Below are positions 37,521-50,820 of a stretch of DNA of 64,000 nt, piece after piece. Origin of the DNA: Thamnaconus septentrionalis. Taxonomy: Eukaryota > Chordata > Actinopteri > Tetraodontiformes > Monacanthidae. The notes beneath the pieces were generated by a model that searched no databases, had not been told where the DNA came from, and worked only from the letters and a program-made list of their open reading frames with translations. Each line of letters begins with the position of its first letter. Within the stretch, counting starts at the first letter, position 1. Position numbers and translations under genes: made by a program. Location: the NCBI GenBank assembly GCA_009823395.1, contig CM020505.1, positions 5,106,129 to 5,170,128 on the forward strand, given 5' to 3'.

Positions 37521-40500
37521 TAAAGGAAGGGAGATCCTTAATGAGAATTTATTGCCCTGTTGCCGTAACCGTATGGACCGCTCGGCGTGCCAGAGGGATA
37601 GGAAAATTTGCATACTCCTTAAAAACTGATGAGAGGAGGAAAATGAGGAAACATAAGTGAGAGCGCTTGTCTGGTGGCCAGCCCTTAATGCAAGACAGAT
37701 GTTTCAAAGCGCTGAAGGCCCAATGTGTGAACCTTGCTGGGATCAGCCGCGATGTAATGGAAGAGAGAGCTGCTAGAAGGATGTTTTTAGTTAAGGTCAC
37801 TGAAGATGAAATAAAAAAATGCTGTTTCAATTTGCAACACTAAGAATTTACATTTAAGAAACAAGCGACTGCCAAGATCCATCGAAAGAACAATGGTTTA
37901 GTGATTCTACTCAAAGCCAATATAAACCCAGGCCATGGCGAGTATGGGAGATGCACTCAGCAAGGAAGTGCTGCTCAGACAGATTCAGACGAGGAAGTGG
38001 AGATAACAAATTTTATGTAAGTCATTCAGTGACTTCATTTCCCCAAAGATCTCTCACGTGAACACGCAAGCATTCCCCACCGGATATGTGTATAGGCCTG
38101 GATATCAGAATGTCTTCCACCCGCTTGGCAAAACCACACAGATCCCAGAAGTTGGCCGTCGTCACCATCTATTGAGGTAACATTGGCAAATCCCCTCGCA
38201 AGAATCATCGCAGAGTGAGGTTGAAGTCACACGGTTTTAGCTTCAGTTTTGCTTTTGTTTTTTTTTTTTGACAGCTGAAGTAAAATAGCCATGCATGGGA
38301 ATAATGGTATTCATTTGTTACCACTAGATTTGCAGCTAAATCTGACACACTAGGCCTTGCAGGCAGGCGGTACATAGAGATATGTACGACATGACACTCC
38401 CATCATTTTTAAAGAGGACTGATGCCAGCAGTGGAATGTTTGTAAACTCAGACGTATATATGCTCAGCACAGGGACAAGCTATGATCAGGACCAGGGAGC
38501 CAGTGCCTGCAGCTGCAAGGAAATCCACCAATCCCCACCTCTCTCTATTCAACTGTCTCACTATCTTGCAGCCAGTGGTTATTCATTTCCCATAACAAAG
38601 CCAGCTGAACCCCTTCCGCGTGTTTATCCCTACAGAAATGAAGATTCCTTCACATTTTTATTACTTTAATTGGGTCAAAAAGCAGAGCATGAGCCAGAAG
38701 ATTAATTACCCGCGCCCTTGATTTTGTGCCACTGAATCTCTCTGCAGTAGGCTGTGAAAAAATTAGACCTCAGGACTGGAGGTGGGCTTTTTGGCAATGC
38801 TGGCTCTTCATCTAGTCCCTATTCTCTCTTTCCACTAAATTTAATTATCCTCGCATAAACCTGCTAGAGTGAAGAATGAAGGGCTCTCAAGCCATGTCTT
38901 TCTGCCCTTTCTCATTCTAAGCTAGGGAGTCAACTTATAGAGGATTGTTGAAGCAGTTTGAGCCTTCATATAGATATGTATACTCTATTTTGATTTGGAT
39001 ATATCCTACATTTAGACATATAACTTGGATATATAGAGTGGGGAAAGAGCACATCAGCTGTAGATGTCTCCATGTAAAAGGAAAAACGTGTAATTTGCAA
39101 CAGAAAGTGGCATACCTTCAATAAAAGCTTATTTTTTCCAAGCGGTGTGCATTAAATTGAGGCGGCAAAGTGCCCAAACAAAAAGAGCCAAACTTAATAA
39201 CGCTGACAATGTGAGTGTCGACATTCCCTAATGAAGTGACCTCAACTTGAACCACAAAACGCGGTGGCTAAAAATGGGTTGGCCGTCGGGGCGGGCGGCA
39301 GCTAATCAGACAAGATTACCCACGCCGAATGTTGTCACCTTGTCATCAGTGTCGGTAATAAAGTTATGATTATGCGCCGCAGGAGTGAAATAAATGTCAG
39401 GGCAAATAAAATATATGGCGCACAGTGGATGGGAGGGAAAAAGAAAAAAAGGGGAAAAGATGGGGACAAAGTGTTGGCTTACAGAATATTCTTTACTGGA
39501 GGGAACTGATTGTTTGTCTGTGTAATGCGAGTTTTAAGTTAAATAAAGTATGCAAGCGCCATTTTGTGAGTGTTGAAGGTCCCGATGACGTGGTTACACA
39601 TCTGTATTTTTGGTACTCAAGAGGAGCAGCCTGTCAACTAATTACACTTGGAAAAAAAAAAATCTGTAGATCTCCAGGAAACAGCATGTTTAGTCCTCCT
39701 GCAAAAATGCTCCGTTTTAGCTTCCTGCCAAAAGCGACGCACTGTTGGACCTTCCACTTGTTTGGAAGGGGATGAAATCAAGGGGGTCATGAGGTGGTCG
39801 CGGAAATGGAAACATTGGCAGGGACTCAGTGAGGGGAAATGCCCTTTGTGACATCACAACTACTTAATTAACAGCACTGAACATTTTACCATACATTTCC
39901 GAAACACTGAGCAATAAAATATGGGCTGTTGTCATTTCACGTATGGTTAGAAAACATTGGTAAAATGAATTTGGAATCACACTTACGCTTGAACGGATTT
40001 CCATAAAGTATGCAGACTTGAGATATTGCTTATTGCCGAATCATCATCTCTCATAAGCAGACAACTGTGAGGTCAAGGTTTTTATTTTGTCGTTGCCTCG
40101 CTCTGCAGCAAGGCCGCCGAAAGGTTTAAAGTTCCAAAAAATATAGAGCCGCCCACTCAGCGTGAAGGCCTGAGCTGAAGATGAAGCACGTCATACTGTG
40201 CCAGGTAAGAACGTGCAAAGGGGGTTGAAGGTCAGAGTTGAGTTAATGATGGCACATCATTTTGTCGCCCGGGAGACAAGTTCACATTGGCACGTCAGCT
40301 CAAGATGCTTTGTGATGTGCAATGGAGGGCGAGAGCAGTCCCCGGTGAGTGTCGACTGAACTGACCTCAAAGAGACAGTCACACGCTCGGATCGCTGAGG
40401 CCTGTTGTGATCAAGTGTCTTTGCAAGGGAATTTATGCATGTCTCTACATATCTAATAGGTGCACACGAGTTAGTCTTTGTTTTTTTTTGTTTTTTATTT

Positions 40501-41750
40501 GAATCCAGGCAAAAGATTACACCGCCGTTGACTTTGTAAGAAGTGTCCACGTTTCACTTAAACCTCTTCCCTGAATTAAAGTCAAATTTTGAATCGGTAT
40601 TCCACGAGATTCCACCTCCGTGTTTTATTCCACCAAGTGTTCGGGTCGCTTCTTCACGCTAAGCTCACAGGACCCCACTGTGTGACGCTGGATTGCGTAG
40701 CCCGCTGTGTTTGTCTTGTAGAAGTGGCAGGCGTGATTAAAGCTGCGGCGCACTGCAGCCACCGAAAAGTTCAACCGGCTCCAAAATATACTTTTAATAC
40801 TGACAGTAAAGTTTATATTTGAGCTACTCTTGCACACAAGGTTGTGTCGTTATCTTGGACGTTTATGATGATGTTCAGTACAACAGCACTTCCTGTAATC
40901 TGACCCTGCTCACTTAGCCTTTGGAATACGTCTATATTATCCTTACAGTGTTTTTGTGCTAATACGGCTTATCCTCATTTCCTCCTCCTTCAAATGGCTA
41001 TTCTGAAGTGCTGCCCTCATTAGGCCATGACTGACAGCGTCGGAGCCTGGCAGCAGGTGTTTCCTCATGTTTTCCCATTCACGGCTTCAGCAGCCGACAC
41101 CCATGGTTTCCTCTCCTGCTGTGTTTTTTTTTTTTTTGTGTGCAACTCGCCGCCGTCGTACCACGAACAACGACTGAGGATCTAATCACTCCCGCTTCGC
41201 TGCACGTGATCTCTTTTTTCAATTAGCTTGCAAGCATACACACAGAGTGTGTGTGAGAGAAAGAGAAAGACTGACTCATGTCTAAAATTCACTGCCTGAA
41301 GCACACCACAGGTCAGGTCACGTTTCAAACTTTAATTGTTCATTTCTCTCTTTGGTTGCCTGATGTTTATAAGTCGTTGCCAGTGTGTCCACACAGTTCA
41401 CATGTTGGACTGTTGCAACACAATTTTTTTTTTCTTTTTTTTTTTAACACTCCTCCATGTGCAAAGTTCAGCTTGTTATACTTTGGGAGAACACACACTT
41501 TTGCCATGAACAGAACTAGAGGTGAAATTACACAGAGAGCGGAGAGTGATGTCATACGTCCATTTGTGCGTGTGTGACAGTTTAATCAGCATTGATGTTG
41601 CCGTGTGTGGATCTCACGACACCACGTCCTCCCAGTGTCAACAATAGCGCAGCGTGATAAAATGACAGCCTGAATTGCAATTTGTAGGAAAACACACATC
41701 ACTGAAGAAATACCAAGAGGGATGTCCTCCTAGCAGTAATATTTCGTGAG
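37521..41750. other. Gene-less stretch with TAAT-rich blocks
   Basis: No gene was recognised. The 39120-39420 part combines unique-looking sequence with CTAATCAGACAAGATTACC and several ATTA/TAAT motifs, and resembles a developmental enhancer. This is a visual impression only. Poly-T runs occur near 38259 and 41126. Confidence 0.45.
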
Positions 41751-41960
41751 GAAGAAGAAGAAGAAGAAGAAGAAGAAGAAGAAGAAGAAGAAGAAGCCTT
41801 TATTAATCCCACATTGGAGAAATTTGCTTAATTACAGCAACAATACACTGCAAAAAAAGAGAAATTATATTAACACAAAAAGCCAATAAAGAAATAAAAT
41901 AAAAATATTGACTAAGACTAAAGACTTACAGACTAAGAAAGAATAGTTGGATAATTTTTT
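41751..41960 (-). repeat. LINE 3' tail with (TTC)n, minus orientation
   Basis: The GAA run (41751-41796) is followed by CCTTTATTAATCCCACATTG and GAGAAATTTG. On the minus strand this reads as a retroposon end, CAAATTTCTCCAATGTGGGA, then TTAATAAAGG, then (TTC)n. This is a common end of fish LINE copies of Rex/CR1/L2 type; the clade is uncertain. Confidence 0.6.
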
Positions 41961-42287
41961 TATCATATTATATTTAGTTTAATTGCACGTTTATGAAAAG
42001 TTGATTTTTTTACTGAGTGCAGTTTTACAATACGGCATGAAAAACTTGCTGCAATTCTATTTTGCATGCGGCCCTTTTAATTGCCCCTGTCATGACATGT
42101 TGTTTTTGTGTTTCCTGTTTTATTTTTCCTCTTGTCTCCTTGTGTTTTCTGTGCTTTACTTCCTGCCTCTGTTTTCCCGCCTTTTTTGTCAACCCTTGAT
42201 TTCCACAGCTGTGTCTCGTTGTCAGTCCTGCCCCTTGATTGTTCTCACCTGTGTTTTCCTGCTCTCTTGTATAAATAGTCCATTGCT

Positions 42288-44339
42288 GTGTCTCAATTCA
42301 GGGTCTGCACCCTTCAGACCGAGTGTCCTCCGCCTGAAGGAAGCGTTCTTCGAGTACCCAGCCTAGAAGGACGAACCAAACCCCGCCTCCCCGGTATCCA
42401 CTCGGGACGGTCTAGCCTTCGGCGTATTTCCTCGTTTCGTCACCGCCGTTCCCTCCGGCTGGCCAACCCCGGAAGTGACATTTTTATAGTATCAAGCTAA
42501 CCATTGGTTCGCCATCTAACGATGGCGTTGGATGATCAAATAAGTAAAATCCTACGTTAAAAACTGGATACTTTATGTGAAACTTCAATACTTAAAGGTC
42601 ACCTATTATACTCATTTTTGGGCTTTTGTATTTGATGTCTGGCCCTTCCTGAAAGCTTTGGAGATTTGCGTATCTCAAAGCTTTTGAGATTTGCGTATCT
42701 CGCTGATTTTCTGCATCCCATCCCGCGAAAACGGTCTGTTTCACTTCACCCCACCCCAGCCTTGCCGGTGTACGCCCCCGCCCGGCCCACTCCGCTGTGA
42801 TTGGTCACACTCTTCGTCGCTGCTGAGCCTCACTTCCTCAGTGTGCCGGTGTGGAAGTGAAGAGTAAAGGGCAAACTTTACGAAACCGGCACGATTTAAA
42901 CACTTACCGTCATGAAGGCTTCACCCTTTAGCAGCAGTTTACCGGCTAATCCAGCTTCGTACGGACCCAGCGCGGGCTGAGTTACGGCCGCAAGGCGAAC
43001 CGAAGGTCCCTGAGCGTTTTTTGTGCCTTCCGTGTCCCCGGAACCATATTTTACTTTGTGTACTGACCGTGTTTTTGTTTTGTATTTTTGCGAGACATTT
43101 TAATAGGGCTTGGAATGATTTGGTTTCATACTGTTGACTTGTATCAAAACACTGTCCTAGCAGAGAAAATATGTACGCTGAAACGATCACTTCAGTCATA
43201 GAGCCGTTTATTATTAGACAAGAATATCACACACAAATAGCACAACTTAAGTCCACACAAAGCACAAAGCAGGAGGAGCTCTATACAACCGATGTTTACA
43301 TGCTGGCAGCGTGAACATCGCTACAAGGAGCGAAACTTGCGAGTCAAAATCGCTGCCTCATCAGTTTCACTGCCAGCGAACACAACACACATAACAAGCA
43401 GAGCACGGAGTTAGCGGTGGTGGCTAACAGTTCATCAACACGATTCAGCGGTTGTACGTTGCAAGTAGTCCTAAAGCTAAGGTTGCTTCAGGTCACAATA
43501 CACTCACAGTCCTCAAACACGTTTTCAAATATTTCTGTGGTTGACTCTTCTCTCGTCCACCGGCCGAGTCGAGCTCGTCTCCCCCCGTAGCCCACTGGGC
43601 CGGTGTTCCATCGCATCCGCATTACGCTGAACAAACCTCCAACATTTTCTCTGTTCGTTCCACCTGATGGTTGTGGTCCTTGGTGCTTCGGTAGTCGCTC
43701 GGTATTTTTTATTTTATATTTTTTAATTTCCCTGACACCGAAATAACATTTTCTTGGAGCAGCGCATTGTGACATCACTTCCGGGGCAGAGCGGGGAGGG
43801 CGGAACCAGTCCGAGTGTGTGCCTGAGCTTGACCATGAAAGGAGATCCGGAACGCAATGACGTCATTGCGTTCCCAGTGTTGAAAAAATCTCCGTGAACA
43901 GAGCGTTTAGAACCATGCCCAACAATTTGCAGGGCTCACGTCCAAATGCATGAACCTCATTATTTGACGATTTTCGATCGTTTGACTCTAGTATTCAACA
44001 TTGTGACAGTTTTTAAAGCTCAGAAAAGTGGAAAAGCATCATAGGTGCCCTTTAAATTTATATGTCGTGTCTTTACCAGTACATGCCGCTAATTTCAGCT
44101 GACTTCCCAGGATCCTACGATGCTTTGCAGCAGCACGCAAAGCATCATGGGATATAGACGTACGCGAAGGATAGTAGCGGTGCATCCTTGGAATCGGCTA
44201 AAACGAGGGCGCATTTCCGAGTAAGCATTTTGAGCGCCCTAAGGACTTTTGGGAATTGGGACAAGCCTTCGCGCAGTGCTATGACGCAACTTCCTTTCAA
44301 AATGCGTACTTCAAGGATGCAGACCCTGAATTGAGACAC
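42288..44339. mobile_element. Inverted-repeat DNA element, nested (middle layer)
   Basis: A perfect 22-base inverted repeat brackets this element. The left copy at 42288-42309 begins GTGTCTCAATTCAGGG and the right copy at 44318-44339 ends CCCTGAATTGAGACAC. Only about 590 bases belong to it (42288-42591 and 44056-44339); the rest is the element inserted into it. No transposase frame is seen. A target-site duplication could not be settled. Confidence 0.8.
42592..44055. mobile_element. Innermost nested DNA element with TTAA-flanked inverted ends, about 1.46 kb
   Basis: The left end reads TTAAAGGTCACCTATTATAC and the right end, on the other strand, TTAAAGGGCACCTATGATGC, matching at 17 of 20 positions. 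Both edges carry TTAA, the target preference of piggyBac-type transposases, but the ends do not start with the usual CCY, so the superfamily is open. The interior holds no convincing transposase, so the copy is non-autonomous. Confidence 0.75.
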
Positions 44340-44587
44340 TTGTCTCCCTTTGTATCCGGTTGTCATCGATTGCCTCGCCTGTGTTGTCTGCGGCCTGGTT
44401 TCGTCGTCAAGGTCTGTTTCAGTTTTGTTTCCTATTTTTAGCGTCAGTCTCCCATTTTGGTTTATGTTTATGTTCACTTTGAGGACACCTTCAGTTGAGT
44501 TTTTGTTTATTATTTAGAGTAAATAGTCTTCTGTTCAAACCCAGAGTTTGCCTGCACCCTCACCCCAGTATTTTGTATTTGTGACAG

Positions 44588-47500
44588 AATGCATTTACAG
44601 CTCTGCATATTATGCGCGCACCACGAGATTAAAAGTCAGTAATGCCGCTAATGTCCCTCCTTTGTCTTGAGTGGGCAGGAGGACGGTGTGCAGTTATTCC
44701 CGGGTCTAATGACTGCAGCAGGTAGCGCCTTTAATGGGCTCCGTTTTGGCAGGCGGCTATCTGAGCCTTTAATTTTAACTCGCGCATCGTTAGAAGCAAT
44801 GACACTGCATATTCTGACAGCGGCGCTGCGAGAATAAAAACAAAACCTGACTCTTATAAATCATGTGCTGACAACCCGTTCTGACCGTAGGAGCGCTTCC
44901 TTTTGATTCCGCTGCTCGTCCTGCTCATTTCTTGGCCCTCCAGTCACTCTCTGTTCTACTTTTTATGTGCTTGCTTTGGCATCTCTGGCGTTTTGTGTCA
45001 TGTATATTCCATATCTCAGCGATACAGCGTGTGGCGGCTGGATTTTGTTCTGCGCAGCCCTTGGGATATTTTCGTGTGCTCCACTTAGAATCTCGTACTG
45101 TTTGGATTCACTTGGGAAGCGCCCCCTAGCACATTCTTGATACAATTGCAAATTTGTTTGTTGCGAGGAATGGTCCTAAATCATTGGCGAAGCTCAAACG
45201 CTTTGACAGCTTTTGCAGACGCTTGTGCGGGGAAGGAGGCCGCAGCCTGCTCTTTTCATTACCAATAACAAGAACACGACGGCGGCGGCCCCGTGAAAGA
45301 AAGCGCTTGTGGACACTGCGCATTATAGCTTAGACCCACTGGAGGAATAGAATGCTTCGTTTAAGCTACTTAGCCAGCATCTGCATGAGAATACACAAAG
45401 GCAAAAACAGGGGCATGTTAAATAAATAATTTTTTTTTAAAAAAAGGAAAGAAATGCAAAGTCTGTCTTCTTTTAAAAACTACCGTATGCTGTTGAAAAA
45501 TCCGCCGCGCCACTGGGTTCTCCCTGTGACACACATGGGGACAAAAGCGAGTACGCAACACATTCTTCTCAACACATTCACAAGATAAAATGTGGGAAAA
45601 GCATTTTCACCAATGTGATTTGGCACGAGGAGCTGCAGTGGAGTGAACATCATGTCATGGCAAGAGGAAGGTCTTCACCCGGTGGGTGGGGGGGGCCCTG
45701 TTAGGCTTTGGAAGCCAAGGCTTTGGCTTTGGAAACACTCATCTAGGTATTTTTTTTTTTTTTTGCAATGTATAGTTTTATATAGAATATATAGTTAGAA
45801 TTTTGGCATGTCTATCTATCTATTGTAGATATACTGCCATTATTCACTCAGAACGTGGATCTGCTTAAAGTTTTGTGACGTGTTTTGCTTTCACATTACA
45901 GCTAGTAAGAAAAAGGGGAACAGGGATTGGTATTAAAAGTTGCTCCTAAAATGTACACAGTGGGTCTTAAAGAACAATTCAGAAAATCAATTATTCAGCG
46001 ACTGGGCATAATGTTGATGGATCAGTACTGAATTGAACATACAGACGAGCAGCTGAAAAGTATTTTCCCTCTGCCAGATATGAGAAAAATACTATTTCCT
46101 CACCCCTGACTCACACTGTGTTTTTATGTTTGTCATTAACACGACGCCCTCATCCTTCCCTCCATTTGTTTCTTCCTTTATATTCATCAGAGACTAAATA
46201 GCTTTTTATAAAGTTAATCCTCATTTCCACTCGAGTAGATTATTTCTCCAGTTTTTACTTTTTTTTTTTTTGGCTAACACTCCAATGATTTTCCATTCAA
46301 GGTGGCAACATATTTGACGTTTTAATCATAAAAATTTGATGAAGCATGTAATAACCTCAAAAATAATGTCCTTCGGAATGACTTCCCTCTCCAAATGATA
46401 CAACAAAGGGCTCAGAAGCCGAAACCCCTGCATCATCTGCTTCTTCCCACAGTTTCACAGATTAAGACAAGTGTGGGGACTGTAGCAACTGGCCATGAAA
46501 AGTGTATTATTTCTGGCTGTAGCACTCTGCCCGGGTCACTGCGCCGCCTCCAATGGAGAAAAATGTTGCAGAGAGATGGATGGGCTTTATTTTTGGAGAT
46601 TTGCCTCAACCGGTCCCAAGTGTTTGACTGCAGTATGCGAGGCTACTGACTGCAGTGAGCCAGTTACTTTCGACTGAATGGCTGTCTGTCTGTCTGCACT
46701 CGGGCCAATCGGGACGTTCGCCCGTCAACACTATCGGCGCCAGTTTTTGCCTCCAAAAAAAAGTAACCTTGAGTGTTTTGTTGGTTTTGGGGGCTGATGA
46801 GAGATGATTGCGATCACTCTTTAGTAGTGCATTCTTCTCAGTGCGCATCATAGAAACGTGATTCAGTTTGAATATTTTCTCAGGATATCTGGATTGCTGG
46901 ATTGTGACAGCAAAATTGAGAACTGGTGACTAATGAAAAAAATCAACTGAACTGACTAATTCATTTGTGAATGGCAAGGGTACCAACCAGATGTTGCAGT
47001 CACTGTTTGGTGTTTGCAAGCATATTTGTCTGCTCTGTGTTTGTATGTGTGTGTGTGTGTGTGTGTTTTTTCCCCTTTCTTTGAAAAGGTCAGATTGCCA
47101 TCGCTGGCTGAATCATACACAGCGATATTAGAACCTGAGAAAAAATGCCCTGATGCATTAAAGATGCGTGACATATAATAATTCATGAAGCGGATGATTT
47201 CTTTGACTTGTCACACCTGTCACCCTGCATGTCCTTTCAATCCGCTGACGCGTAATTCCTTTTGCAAAACATGCAGATGTGTGCTTGTGCCATTCTTCCG
47301 CTGCGAGAGTGATGCGGAGTGCTCGCCGAGCAAATGTGTAAATATATTTGGTGCGAATGACTCTTTTTTTTTTTTTTTTTTTTTTTGACAGGATTTCCAG
47401 CGGGCATCGACCGTTGCTAGGAATATACATTCTGTCGCCTCTTGTCACAGCGGCTGTGTAACCGATTAATGTGCTGTGTTCCAGATGAATGTCACAGGCA

Positions 47501-50500
47501 CACTGTGGATTTTCTCATATGCTGCTGCTTCTTCTTCTTCTTCTTCTTCTTCTTCTTCTTTTTTTTTTTTTTTTAAGCCTACAGTACAGGATCAGCCGGC
47601 AAACTAAAATGCAAATCAGATCAAAAAGAATTGACTATTCAAAGGAAAATCTTAAAAGCATGTTACACCTTTTAAGATCAAAGGAATCATTTTGATACCA
47701 AAAATACCCCAAGGCCTATTTTGGTATCTGGGACTGAAGAAGACACCAAAAAATTACAAATCTAGACATGGAATAGAAAGTTCAATAAGAGCTGCCATTG
47801 AGACATTTTGTTCACAATATTAAAGCTGTTACCCTTATAATTGTAAATGAAAAGGCAACAATGTGTTGTTATTTATACTAGTGTTTTTTTTTTTTTTTTT
47901 TCTTCCAGGAGCCATTTATTGTTATGGCACTCACCACTATGATACACTATAATATGCTTTTTTCACCTTAACATGATCATTTTAAAATAGTTTCTACAGT
48001 TAACTACTGCTATTTGTTGTACTACCACTGCTAACTACTCAACTATGACTACAAGCTAGAAAACCTACATAGAGATGCTTCAGGCCATGTTTTTTGTTCT
48101 TTGAACATTTCTCCAGTTTAGTTCACTTCTTGTATTAGTTTGAACATATTAGTGGGCGTAATTATGTGACTGTGCCAGCATTTCTCGGACTGAATTAATG
48201 GGAAAAATAAAACACTTGCTCTGGTTTCAGAATGTATCCCACCTTTCTTTTTCTTTTTTATTAATATAAAAAGCATGATCAAGAATGACATTCTAGAGAT
48301 TATATCTTCAAGTCTTTGGAATTAGTTGTATAACGGCATCTAATTATGGCATAAGATGCATTTTGCCAACTAGTTCAATGCTTTGAGAGAAAAACTTGCT
48401 TTTTTGTGATAAATGCGTGGATTTCTACTAAAAACCAAATGCTGCTCACTCGATGAGAGAGGTAGGTAGTTCGGGCGTTCAGATGCTTTGCATGTCAATC
48501 CTCCCTGACTCTCTTGCAGCAGTAGTGATTTTTCAAGCTATACATACTCAAAATACACTTTGGCTATTTCAGTATTAAATAAGGAGTGTACAGTATACAG
48601 TATACACAGTCAGTTACAACAACAAACAACACACATCTGTCATGCATCAGTGGAATATTGGTATTTACATTCATTGAGGAGCTACGTGCCCTCTGATTAG
48701 TGTTGAGACTACAGCACAGAGTCGAGCCTCGTCCTCTCGATAAACACCCTCTCTAGGCCGGTTCAACTCTCTGCCCCTGGAATAACAAAGGTTGAATAAG
48801 GACGACAAAGGTAAACACAGAAGCAACTGGATGAGTTTGTCGCCTGGTCTCAAAACGTCCGTTCTGGCGAAGCCGCTAAATAATTTGATGGAGATGACAA
48901 GCATGAACGATGGCGCGCTGTCGTCCTTTTCCTTTCATTAAACAGGAGGCAGTGAGAGATTCACAGTATCCCAGCCTGACCCAGAGAGGCAGTGAAGGGG
49001 GAGCAAAAACAAACCCAAATTATTATGGCCTTTCTGAGTCACTGGGCATCACCGTCTGTCCCCACACGGCATGGATGAACGCATCCCGGTCCCTTAATTT
49101 AATTTGTTGGATCGTTGCTGAACCCTGATTTTTAGCACCAGCTCATAAAATCATAAAACCGGGGCTGCAAAGTCAGAAGCAGAGCGATAAGGAGAGAAGC
49201 GTGATGCGGAGAGCGGGGATGTGACTGAATCGGCGGCGGGATACTGTGGTGCAGTGGCGTGCTATGACCAATGAGTGCGTGCCTGGCGGTGTCTGTGTGT
49301 CTTTTCCCTCCACCGTGTTGTTTTCAGTGCCAGTAAAACCTTTATTTGCCTTGAACCCACAGCACGGGCGCAAAGTATCGACATGCGCACCATCAACAAT
49401 GAAACGACAAACGACAACATGATTCCGTTCGCATTTTGACGGAACAGAACTCGGGGTCAGTCCAGTGTGACGGCGCTCCAAGTGCCGGATCAAGACCTGC
49501 AGAGCAAACACAGAACAGAGGGCTGTTAGAGAAAACGCAGCCTGTTGGAGAATATTAATAGTGCATAAGATGTGGTGATGACCATACAGCCGTGTCTTAG
49601 ATATATATCTCAGTTGCGTGCCTGGATGCACACAGCCACTGATGCATATCTCAGATATGCATCAAAAATGCATACAGTTGTGAATGTGTGTTTGGGCCTT
49701 TCCTCCTCGTGCAAACAGTGTTTTTCCATCTTCATTTCCTGGACAACAGAGATTTGTGCTTTGCACAACTATATAATAACAGTGTGATGATAATTTATTG
49801 GTTATCCACAAAAGTTTCCAGCAAACAGTCTATTTAGCTCCGTGTTTACAGCCTCCTGCTGCGGCTGATCCCGTGTTGTACCCTCCGTATGGCGACTCAT
49901 CCATAGCTTTTCGTTTCCTGCTGTGCTGGAACGAGCTTTCCTGAATTTTTGTGCAATTTTAGCCCAAAATAAAATATTCAGGATGTCTCTGCTATGTAGT
50001 AAATTGATTATCTCTGCCAACAGGTCCAGTATACATATCAAACACATTTGAACATTTGTTCTTTTGTCACATCGATAGCGATCTCCATTGAGAAAACATC
50101 CATTCAGAAGCATGTGCATCGTTCCACACAGCTAGCCGGGGAAATCAACTGCAGGCTTAAAACTATGAACTGATTTGACCTCATTTTTTGCAATGCAATT
50201 TTTATCCAAATGGAACACTGCATTGCATTAACAAGTAACAGCACCGCCGGTTTTTGTGACTTTGTCTGAACTGAACGAAACACTGAAATAAAGTGCTGCT
50301 CGCAGCCGTGGTGCGAGAGCCATCAGACTGATCAAAAGACTCCAACGGCACCACAGTGGTTTTCATTTATCACATCATAGGGCTGCTTGGCTTGTTGCGA
50401 TGAGACGCACAATGACGTAAAATTCAAAATAAAATACACGACTAAAACTGTGACTAGTGTTTTGCATCATTCCCCCTCTGTTTTTTTTTTGTTGTTTTTT

Positions 50501-50807
50501 TTTTTAACCGTGTTAATTTGCTGATACTCTCTTTATTTAGATAAGTAGCAGTGTGTGCTTGTTTGTTTTTTGGTCTCTGCCACGACAAAGCCATATCAGA
50601 GATCAGTTTAACAAGAGGGCAAGAGAACAACAATTTGTTCTCCATTTTAGGAGGAGGCTGACTATTATGCTCCACTATCATCAGTGTTAGATCATTTATT
50701 TCTCAGAAAACGCCTCTAGGCTGCTTTTTGCAGCCATTTTATTTATTTTTTTTTGTAAAGAGAAAACATTCTACATCTTTAATGAGAAGCTGAGGAAAGA
50801 GGCTTTT
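44588..50807. other. Gene-less stretch between nested elements and the L1
   Basis: No gene was recognised. It includes poly-T runs at 45751-45764, 46259-46271, 47365-47386 and 47887-47901, a (GT)n run near 47045-47066, and the (CTT)n run at 47528-47560. The 44590-44850 block has TAAT/ATTA-rich unique sequence that could be conserved non-coding DNA. Confidence 0.45.
47528..47574. repeat. (CTT)n plus poly-T tract
   Basis: About 11 CTT units followed directly by about 15 T, a pure polypyrimidine tract. Confidence 0.95.
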
Positions 50808-50820
50808 AAGGTGAAAACTA
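50808..50820 (+). repeat. 5' target-site duplication of the L1
   Basis: AAGGTGAAAACTA directly precedes the element and recurs directly after its poly-A tail at 59322-59334. Eleven of the 13 bases (GGTGAAAACTA) cannot be explained by the A-tail. Confidence 0.9.

Larger units (their letters stand above)
42087..44587. mobile_element. Outer fish interspersed repeat, split by two later insertions
   Basis: The two flanking parts, 42087-42287 and 44340-44587, together resemble one common fish repeat. The left part starts CTGTCATGACATG and continues with 'gtttcctgttttatttttcc', 'cttcctgcctctgttttccc' and 'tcacctgtgttttcctgctc'. The right part ends 'caccccagtattttgtatt' and TTGTGACAG. The termini share CTGTCA in inverted form. 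No matching flanking duplication was found, so the boundaries are less certain than for the inner elements. Confidence 0.5.

Noticed and set aside
36843..37613. Minus-strand 256-residue frame in the CpG-rich block
   Set aside because: It runs through a (CA)n repeat, matches no family, and reflects high GC content.
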